Shown piece after piece: positions 20,069 through 29,700 of a stretch of DNA of 31,487 nt. Source of the DNA: Physcia stellaris (lineage: Eukaryota > Ascomycota > Lecanoromycetes > Caliciales > Physciaceae); NCBI GenBank assembly GCA_018902385.1, contig JABSSW010000097.1:1-31487 (forward strand). Reading direction: 5' to 3'. Positions within the stretch are counted from its first letter, which is position 1. The number at the start of each line of letters is the position of its first letter. Position numbers and translations under genes: made by a program. The notes under the pieces were generated by a model that saw only the letters and a program-made list of their open reading frames with translations, ran no database searches and was not told where the DNA came from.

Positions 20069-20292
20069 TATCATGAATCGTGTTTGAATAGACGTATTAT
20101 TGATTAGTTAAACGAAAACAATAAGTTTGCAAAAACAAATAAATACAAAATGTTGAAATTGCAAACAATGTGCGACGTCAAATTTCAAATCACGTTAATT
20201 TCAACGTAAAATTAAAACATAATTCGTTGCTCGATCACATATCATATCAATTATTTATTTATCAAATTTATCTGTCAGACATGTTCGTAACA
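20069..20292 (-). repeat. 3' LTR of element 2 (224 bases)
   Basis: It matches 26545-26768 end to end without gaps, with about eight differences, all transitions and seven in CpT/ApG context. In the element's sense it starts TGTTACGAAC. The other end (CATGATA) does not show the usual CA, so that edge is uncertain by a few bases. Confidence 0.85.
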
Positions 20293-20538
20293 CTATTTTT
20301 TTTTTTCGCGAGCGTCGTCTCGACGATTCGTTGTTGCTTCGAAATTGAAAAATTTTGTTGAGAATTTTGCTGACTGATTTGCGTGTTTGCAGAATTCAAA
20401 AATTTCACGATCATCATTTTTCATTTTCAGATGTTTCGTTATTGTTTCAAAACTCGATAAAATTTGACAACAATCTTTGAAAATGTTTTTGACACGATTC
20501 AATTTTTCATGCGACGTAAATTTTGACTGTAAATAACA
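20293..20538 (-). pseudogene. Element 2 3' open region of unknown function
   Basis: A minus-strand open segment (20293-20502 and a little upstream) reads KLNRVKNIFKDCCQILSSFE, then TITKHLKMKNDDREIFEFC, running almost to the 3' LTR. Its upstream part is the segment shared with element 1 (KFTSH then KLN.VKNIFK.C in both). I recognise no domain. It may be an extra reading frame or merely conserved untranslated sequence. Confidence 0.35.
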
Positions 20539-20944
20539 TCGAAACGATAACGAAAATTAAAAATTGCGCGAACGTTGCGAAAATGAAATCGAAATGAATG
20601 TATTGAATTCGAAATTTTCAAATTTTAATCGAATGTAATTTCGATTAATGTCAACATGACGATTTTTTTTCGAAAACGACGACGATTCGTTGAAAAATTT
20701 GATTCGTTGACAACGTTTTGAAATATTGAAATCAACGTTTTGAACGATTTTGAATTTGCAATCGTGAAATGAATGCGATAAAAATCGTTCATCACGTCGC
20801 GAACATTATCAAACTTTTCGTTGTCGACATAATATCATGTTCGATCATGCGATCAATTCGATCAATTGACACGATATTGAAAACGATTGTAATAATATCG
20901 AAATTTCAAAATATCGTTCATTTTTCATTCGAAATTTTCGTTGA

Positions 20945-22010
20945 CTATGACAAAATCAAAAAATTCGTTGATTTGATTTTCGAAAAAATCACGAAAATTT
21001 TGCGAAAAAAATCAACAATGAAACACATCGTAAATATGCATGATTTCAAATAATTCGAATCGATAAAATTGTTCATACGTTGTAATATTTTGTAAAGATT
21101 TAATTTTTTGTCATCGAGTTTGTCAAACGATTTGATCGTTTTGATATTTCGTCGATTCGAAAAAAACGAAATTTTTTCGACGTATTTTACGATTTTTCGA
21201 TGTTTGTTGATTTGAATTGTCATACGTTTTTGAATCATTTTTGTATGATTTCGTACGTAGTTGAAAATATTTTGCATCGTGTCGATAATATTTTTTGTTT
21301 TGACGATCAAAAATCGCTTTCTCGTTGTAATATACGAGATAAAATTTGATGAAAAACTCATACGAAAATGAAAATCTTTATTGATAAAAAATGAAAATAA
21401 TTTTGTTGTTGCAAATATCGCGTTGTTGTTTGCAAATTCGATCATGAACAATCAAACGTTTCAATCGTTTTGCATGTAATTGCAATATTGTCGCAATTGT
21501 TTTTCGATATTCTGATTGATTTTTTCGATTTGTTCATCGATTTCTGAATGAAAAACGATGAAGAATTTACATTTGATGTCGAGAATTCGACAAAATGTTT
21601 GTTAAACGAACGATATGAATTGAAAATCTCGATCAAACGTTATCGAAAAAAATAATTCATGTGTACGAAATACGTAATTGATGAATATTTTGATCGTGAT
21701 TTCAGCATTGATATTCTCGTCGTCGACGATACAAAACACGTAATGACGTTTTTTGCTAAATTTGTCAATTATCGTGCATATGACATTATGATCGTGAACG
21801 TCGAACAATTCGATAATGAAATTCATTGATATGTCGATTCAACGTTGCAAAAATATAATCAAAAAAATAAATAAATCGTTTTTGCGATTTTTGAAAATTT
21901 TCGTGCGTTGACATTCATAACAATTACGTACGTATCGACGAATCGCTTTGCGCATGTTGAGTCAATAATAATCGCGACGTATAAAATTTTTCATGCGATT
22001 AAAATCTGAA
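20945..22010 (-). pseudogene. pol: Element 2 integrase remnant
   Basis: Read leftwards, the zinc-binding pair NCYECQRTK lies near 21920. The core follows, with ISMNFIIELFDVHDHN (the usual Asp of MDFI is Asn), CTIIDKFSKKRHYVFCIVDD, then SITFDRDFQFIS, where the second Asp is kept. The FANNNAIFATTKLFSFFINK block and NRRNIKTIKSFDKLDDKKL, LYKILQRM then follow, which is the C-terminal GPF/Y-like module of fungal gypsy integrases. Confidence 0.87.
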
Positions 22011-22531
22011 TGTCTTGAAACAAAAAATTCATGAATTTTTTTGAAAAAATCAACGAGTAAAAAAACATCGACGAACATTCAAAGTCGATTTTTTCGATAC
22101 AAAACGTCGTTTTTTTCAATGCAATTTCGTAAATCAATTTCATTCATTGAAATGAAATTTTGCTCGATGATTTCACGATAAATCGTGCAATCATCGTCAA
22201 TTCTGTTGACAGCAAAAACTCGTTCATAGATAAATTCGTCAATTTTCATCGCGTGAATTTCGAATCGTTTCGAAATAAACAGTATTTGTTTTCGATATTG
22301 ATGTCGTTCGTCAATATCGTTTTTTGATCGTGAATCAAACATACGAATCAAAACATTTGTTTTAACGTTTTGAGTTTCGAATTGAAATTGAATGACAATA
22401 TTGAATTTCGAGAAAATTTCTGCTCAACGAATCTGACGAAAAATTAATTTTTTTGACGTTATGAAAATTTTCAAATTTTTGTGATCGATGAAAATTTTGA
22501 TCGATTTTTCAATGTTTTCAAATTCAAAACG

Positions 22532-22753
22532 TCAATGTTTTAAACAACGAATAATGATCAACAATTTTTTGTCGTAAATTTCGTAATTGCATTCGATTGA
22601 AATCATGTTGCGATTATAAAAAACAACAAAATGCAAAATTTTTTCGTCGTCGTATTGAAATAACATTTTCGCATTGACGTAATCAAAAAAATCAATTTTC
22701 AAAATGATTTGTTTGATTCGATCGTAATGTCGTAATATGAAAATTTTCGTCAT
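22532..22753 (-). pseudogene. pol: Element 2 RNase H remnant
   Basis: An open segment reads LRHYDRIKQIILKIDFFDYV, then MLFQYDDEKILHFVVFYNRN and MISIECNYEIYDKKLLIIIR. These are the standard blocks of gypsy RNase H, with the first catalytic Asp (KIDFFDY) preserved. The frame stops at a TGA where Trp is normal. Confidence 0.85.
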
Positions 22754-22759
22754 CGTTTT

Positions 22760-23535
22760 TTTGAGAAAATTGAAAATTTTTTCGATTTCAACAATTCATT
22801 CGAAATTCACGAACTTTTTGATCATTCGAGTGAAAATTCGAATTTTTTTCGAAAAGTCACGAATGAATCGTCTGTAAAAGTTGACGAAATTCACGAAAAT
22901 TTGCATTTTTTTCAGATTTGTAAAACGTTTTCAATTGACAATGATTTTTATTTTTTTCGAATTCATGCGAAAATCATTCATCGATAATATGACGTTCAAA
23001 AATGCTATTTTTTTTTGAAAAATTCGCATTTTTCAATATTCATTTGTAATTCGATTTTTTTGAATTTTTTCAGTATTTTACGAACGTGAACGATGTGCTT
23101 TTTTTTGAATTTGTTGTAAATAAAAATATCATTTAAATAAATTTGACAAAAATCGTTCAGAAAATTGAACAGCAAATCGTTCATGTAATGTTGTCAATTC
23201 GCGAATTCGTTGATCAATTCGAAAAATAATATTCGATATTTGTACGATTTCATGAAAATAACGAATGTGATGAGTTTTTCACTTTTTTCACTCATTCGAA
23301 ACTTATTGAAAATCGATATGATATTCAGCTTGATCAAATATTTGCAATTTTGCATTTTAATCAGAATTTTTTCGATCAGAAAAATGAAATATCGATTGCG
23401 TTTCGTGATGTGATTAAGTCGTCGATAATTCACACACAAACGTAATTGATTATTTGATTTGATTGCAAATAAAACGAACGAAACGTATGTTGTTTGATTG
23501 AATACGATGAAATTTTTTTGAAAATTATTTTTCAA
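22760..23535 (-). pseudogene. pol: Element 2 reverse transcriptase remnant
   Basis: The open segment 23194-23535 reads YVSFVLFAIKSNNQLRLCVN, YRRLNHITKRNRYFIFLIEK, KYLIKLNIISIFNKFRM and YKYRILFFELINEFA. The first catalytic Asp in KLD is Asn (KLNII). The YxDD loop at 23128-23139 reads YLND, the same change as in element 1. The thumb region continues towards 22800 with TGA codons. Confidence 0.88.
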
Positions 23536-24428
23536 GTATTTTTGAATTTTTGAAATTTGAGTTCGAACAAAAATATATTTCGATTTCGAAACAATGTATT
23601 GTTATCGTTTAAAATTCGATTTTGTGATCGTAAATTCGATACGACGACAATTGATTGTTTTTGAAAATCGAATATTTTTGACAAATGTTTGAAATATTTC
23701 GATATTTTTTTCATTATACGTTCAAAAATCGACTTGATTTGTTCGTGTTTCAAAATTTTTTTGATCATGACGACAATTTTCAACGATTCAAAATTTGTTC
23801 GCAATGTTTTGAATGCGAAATCGATTTGATTGATCGTAATGAAAAAACATTGCATTTTTTGTTTTCGATTTTTGAAATCGACGAATAAACAAAAAAAAAT
23901 CGCATCAATCATCGCGATATTCATCGAATCGTTTGAATTCAATTTCGAAAATGAAAAAATTTCGAATTGTTGTTTTTTGATTTTTCAACGTTTGTTGCGT
24001 TGTTTTTTCAAATTTTTTTTTTTGACGAATGTCGTTTTCGTAATCGTTGTAATATCAATTTTTGAATGATTTGATTGACGATGAACGACTCGTCATTTTG
24101 ATCGATTTTCGAATGAATAAAGCAATCGAAACATTTTGAATCGAATACGTTTGATTCGTTTTGTACATAAAACGTTGAAAAATTAAATTGCGAACGAAAT
24201 AAAATCGTATATCGAAATTTTATTGCAACAATATGTTTCGCGTTATTTGTTTTCGATAAAAAATATCGCGACGTCAATTAAATACGTTTTATCGACGATT
24301 TGAATCAAAATTTTCAAACGTCGAATTTGAATTGTTTTGATGAATATATTGTCATGATGATTACATTTGAACGATTTGAAAATCAATTTATCGTAAATCA
24401 TATTCAAAATAATTTCATGTTTGTTCAT

Positions 24429-24827
24429 TCACGATTTTTTTAAAATTATCGAATGATTGTTCAGATCGATAATGAACAAAAAAATTGTCAATTCGAAATG
24501 CAAATCAATTGTCAATTTGAAATAAATGACATGAATTATTGAAAAAATTTGACGATCGTCGAATTCGATAATGAATTTCGATTTTAATAAAAATACGAAA
24601 TTCATGTTCAACATGTTGCATACAAATTGCGCAATTTTTTTATCAATGAAAGCATAATCAATTGCATCAATGTTTATTAAAATTTCTAATTTATGTTTAT
24701 TATCGTTGAATGACAACGTACAATTGATAATTAAAAATCGTTTGACAAAAAAATCAAACAATTCGTCATAATGAATAAAGAAAATTTTTAAACATTCATC
24801 AATCGCGTTTTTGATGTGAATTATCAA
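24429..24827 (-). pseudogene. pol: Element 2 aspartic protease remnant
   Basis: One 132-codon open segment contains the retropepsin region: HKLEILINIDAIDYAFIDKK, with the catalytic Asp changed to Asn (codon 24672-24674) and the Thr and Gly changed to Ile and Asp. QFVCNMLNMNFV, FDDRQIF and LNNHSIILKK follow, as in gypsy families with LVDTGAT-type motifs. Every change at the active site is a transition in CpT or CpC context on one strand. Confidence 0.83.
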
Positions 24828-24919
24828 TTTTTCGAATCAAATTCGCTCGATTCGTTGATCATGTTCATGTAAAATATTTGCATTTTGTGTCAATGACGTT
24901 TTTGATGTTTGTGAACGTT

Positions 24920-26280
24920 CGAACATTTTTTTCATACGTGATCGATTTTATCACATGTGAAACATTTGTTCGTGACGATTAATTTGTCGATCATCGAATC
25001 ACGAATTTTGATTTCAACGTTGAAATGAAAATGAACTGTAAATTTCACGAAAAAAGTCGAGATGACAAATTTCGTAAAAAACATCGAAATCGAAACGACA
25101 AAAATTGATTTGAATTAAAACAATTCAAAACGTTGTTGACGTGTCGCGATTTTTTTTTTTCGAAAATTCGATTGTCGATTGTATATTTGTTGCAAAATGA
25201 TTCGAATTTCATCGAACGTGATGAATTCACGTGAATATACATTCATCGTTTTTTTCAGATTTCAGAAAATTTTGTTCATCAATTTTTCGATTTTGATGAT
25301 TTCGTTATAATCAATTGAATTGCTAAGACGAAAAAAAATGAAATAAAAAAATTGAAAATTTTGAATATTCATGATCAATGTTCGAAATTGATTACGCATA
25401 TTGCGTTTGAAATCAAAATTTTCGTAAATAATGTTCAAAAATTTCAACATTATATGTCAAATTTTGAAATGATTCATATCAATATCACGAATCGATTGTA
25501 TGTGATCATCAATATCATTTTCAATTCAATCAATCACAATAATGATTGCGATCATGTTCGTGTCGTAATGATCAACGTTGATCGTCATTTTATCGTGTAT
25601 TTTTGTTTTTCAAACACGTCAAATGAAGTTTTATTTCATCGATGAATTTAAAAAAAATTTGAATGTGCTTTGAAACGTCGTTTGTTTTTGAGAAAAATTA
25701 ATTACGTTGATTTTATCGTCGTTTTTCATCGTCGACGTCAAAATTTCGTGCACGATCGCGAGTTTTGATCAGCAAAACGTCGTGATTTTTTTCAAAAAAT
25801 GTAATTTTTTTGTTTGATCAGAAATAAATCATGTTGTTTTTCGTATTCGTTTTTCAGAATATTCAATTTTCGACGAATTTCATTTAATTCGACATTCGTA
25901 TTGATTAGTTCGTCACGATCGACGTTGACAATATTGTACAAATTTTGATATTGAATCAGAACGTTCAAATAATTGTCGCGATCGATGCGTAATCGATCAA
26001 ATTTCTTTAAAAAATCGACGATTTTATGATTGATTCATCATTTCAACTGATCGATGATGACGATATTCAGAAAATGAATGATTTCGTTATTTTTCATTTT
26101 TATGAATTCGATCGTTGATACAAATCGACGACGTTTGAATTGAATAACGAAATTTTCGTCAAAAAAATTGTCGTTAATTTCATGCAACATACGATTCACA
26201 TTGACGTGTAACGTTTTGAGACGTTGTTTCATCGAAATAGAAAATTCGAAAAGAATTGTTTCGTGATGATTTCGAATCAT
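24920..26280 (-). pseudogene. gag: Element 2 gag remnant
   Basis: Open segments at 26038-26280, 25262-25450 and 25045-25242 lie between the 5' LTR and protease and end in a zinc knuckle. At 24923-24964 the minus strand reads C-FT-C-DKID-H-V(stop)KK-C, an exact C-x2-C-x4-H-x4-C spacing, with TGA at a Trp position. The N-terminal segment has HHETILFEFSISMKQRLKTL and is otherwise unremarkable. The frame between segments is interrupted. Confidence 0.7.
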
Positions 26281-26544
26281 AACTGAAAATGAAAAATTGA
26301 AAATGATAAAAGAAAAAAAAATTAATCGTGTTAGTTTTCGTTTTCTATCGTCGATTGCGTGAAAATTCGATTTGTTATTTCACGATTTTCGTCAAATGTC
26401 TCGTCAGGAAAATTTTTGAATCGTTTGCTTGATCAACAAGAATTTTTCGTCGTTTGTTTCGTCAAAAAACTTAATCGATTTGAGATTTTATTTTTGAACG
26501 TTCGCGTATCACGACGAGCGATAGAAATTGAAAATTTATTGTAA

Positions 26545-26768
26545 TATCATGAATCGTGTTTGAATAAACGTATTATTGATTAATTAAACGAAAACAATAA
26601 ATTTGCAAAAACAAATAAATACAAAATGTTGAAATTGCAAACAATGTGCGACGTCAAATTTCAAATCACGTTAATTTCAACGTAAAATTAAAACATAATT
26701 CGTTGTTCGATCACATATTATATCAATTATTTATCTATCAAATCTATTTGTCAGACATGTTCGTAACA
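26545..26768 (-). repeat. 5' LTR of element 2 (224 bases)
   Basis: It is the same length as 20069-20292 and colinear with it. Its right edge (TTCGTAACA on the plus strand, TGTTACGAA in the element's sense) is followed by ACTTA, the probable target duplication. Confidence 0.87.
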
Positions 26769-26773
26769 ACTTA

Positions 26774-29700
26774 AATGTTTCACATAACGTTCGTTGCATG
26801 TCGATGCATTTTTTTCAACGTATCGATAAAATTTTTATTTGAAAATGTTATTTTGTTCATTATCGTTCGAAATGTTTTATTATTTCGTTTTATAATTTTC
26901 AATGATTTATGCGATTGATTGAAAACGATGATACAAATAATTTCTAATTCGTTAAATATTTTTGCATTTCGTTCGATCTGAATGCAATATTTGCGTTTTA
27001 ATACATTGCGACGAACAAAAAATAATCATTGAATTTATGATATTCAAATGATTGTTTCACGTTTGAAATTTTCGTATTCAATTGTTGAGTACGAAAATAA
27101 ATCGTTCGAAAAATAATTTATTATGTTACAAATATTCTTGAATTCATATTTCGAAAACGTGAATCAATTCATGAAATCGATATCGAAAAAATCGTAAAAT
27201 TGATAAATCTGAATAAATGACAAAAATACGTGTCGATCGACGATGATTCATTTGCGCAAAATAAACATTTTTGTATGTATGATTTGATATTCGAAATCAT
27301 TGAAAAATCAAAAAATTTGATTTTTGATTCGATTGAATATGATATTTGACGAAAAATGATCGATTTCGTCATGTGATTTTTTGCAACAAAAATGCGATTT
27401 TCTTTTTCGTGATCAAATATTTCGTTTATCGTTGTTTTGATGCAATAATCGTTCGAAAATTTCGTTTTATCGATATTTATTTATTTTACGTTTGAATAAA
27501 TCATTACGATTTTGTTCGCATTTGTTGAAATTTTTGCTTTGCGTAATAGTCGTAAATATTTGAATATTATTTTTTTGAATGTAATTTGATCGAACGTCGA
27601 TTTTTTCGCTCAATTGAAATGTTCGTATCGTTGTTTGAAAACGAAAACAATTAAATGACATGATTCGATGAAACAAATTTCAAAATTTTGTTTTTTCACA
27701 AAAAACGTTCGAAATTTCGATTTTGATTATGATTTTCATCGTATTTTTCGATTTTTCGCTTTTCGTTTTCGATCGATAATTGTTTCAAAATATCACGATG
27801 ATTTTTTGTCAATCTTTCAAAATCATTTGAATATCGTTTTGTGATTTTTGACTTTCTTGTACAAATTTTTGATTAATTGATTCGATTCGCAATTTTTATC
27901 GTTGAAAATTACGCGTGAAAAATCGTCGATTTTGATTTTTTTATTCTCGATATATTTGATCTGAATATTGTGATTTCGAAATTTGTTTGTTGACGAACAT
28001 ATATATTTTCGTGTTTTTGAACGTTGATGAAATTAAATCAAAATTTATGATTCGTGTATATCGTATTGCGTTTCAAAAAGTCAAAAATGTGTTCGTGTTT
28101 TTTAATGAAATGAACAATGATATACAATTTTCGTTTGTATGTATCGTAATTGCGTTGCGTGACGTTGAATCAATTTGATTATAAAAAATAAATCGTTTTT
28201 TTTTTGCAATTGACGAATGTAAATATTTTAAAAACGAAACGATGTCGATGCGTCTGTGTATGTTTCGCAAAATAACGAAAAATCATAATCGAACATTTCA
28301 TTACGTTAAAACATAATTGTTTCAATATTTGAAACGACAAATTTTTGATTTTGATCATCGAAATTCGATTTTATTGTCGCACAAACGTTGAAATGATTTT
28401 TGAAATTAAATCGAAATTGATATTTAACGTCTCGTAAATTGTATTGTTTCGAGAAAATTTCGTAATCGATAAATTTTGAAAAATTGATCAATTGCGTATT
28501 TTATCGATGAATTTTTGTTTAACGTTCAATATTTAAATCGATTAAATGTATTTGATCGAATGTTTTGAATTTTTGATTTCGATTTTAGTTTGAAAAATGA
28601 AATTTTCATTAATCGCGATCGTTAATAATTTTAAAAAAAATGATATTTTAAAAAATAATATTGTTTTTCGAAAATTTTATGATCGTCAAAATATCGTCGA
28701 TGTAAAAAAATATATTTGACGACGTCGTATGCATTATCGCATGTAATAATCATTAACGATTTTGAATACGATTTCGATATCGAATTAAAACGATATTGAT
28801 TAATTCGATAAATGTAAACGAAAACGTTTTGATATTTTGTGACATGCGAATTGATTGTTTGATCGATTTCAAATACGTGAAAAATCAAATAATGACAATT
28901 TTCGAAAAAATTGTTATATTTTAATAATCGATGTTTCGACATATTTGTCGCAAAAAGAATATTCGATGATTTGAACGATTTAACAAATCAAATTGTACGT
29001 TATGTTAATTTTATCATATTTTCGACGAATTTCTTATACACGAAATGATAATTGAACGTGAATTTCGATTTTGTTTAATTCGATTTTGATATCAAACAGA
29101 TGCGTTTTTATTTGAAAACAATTTTGCGATGATTGTACGTTTTTACAATATCGATTTCGATATTTTTCTGAATAATAATTTGATAAAAATTTTTTATCTG
29201 AAATAAATCGATGTTGTTTTGTATTGTAAAATTTCAAATTAAAACGAAAAATGATTCGATGTACGATAAAATCGATAATCGATATTTTGACAGTTTTTTC
29301 GTTTCGACATCACGATAAATTCATATAAATTTGTAAAATTTTAAAACGAAATGCAAAATTTGAAATTGCAAATTTGATTTTTTTATGTGATTTTTTCGTT
29401 TTTGAAATTTCAAAAACAATTCGTTGAATTGATTGATATTGATTTTTTTCGTCGAATTATTCGTCGAATTGTAAAAAAAGTTTTGAAATTTGCTGATTTC
29501 ATTGAAATAAAATTGACGTTGTTGATTCGTCATAAAAAATTATGAAATTCGACTTTATTTTTTTGTTCGTTTCAATGAAATATCGTATTTTATCGTTTGA
29601 AGCATTTGTAATCATATTTGATATTTGTATTTTCAATTTGTTTGAAAATCGAACGATAAAAAAATAAATTTTCTTGATTGTTTCAATGCAATAAACAAAC

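Larger units (their letters stand above)
20069..26768 (-). mobile_element. Element 2: Ty3/gypsy LTR retrotransposon on the minus strand, inactivated
   Basis: It has two 224-base LTRs and, read leftwards on the minus strand, gag with a CCHC knuckle, protease, reverse transcriptase, RNase H, integrase and a 3' open region. Its LTRs and Pol differ from element 1, so it is a distinct family. A purine run (GCGAAAAAAAAAATAG on the minus strand) directly abuts the start of the 3' LTR, as a polypurine tract should. Flanks ATTTA (20064-20068) and ACTTA (26769-26773) look like a target duplication with one CpT transition. It is 6,700 bases long. Many TGA codons stand at Trp positions. Confidence 0.88.
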
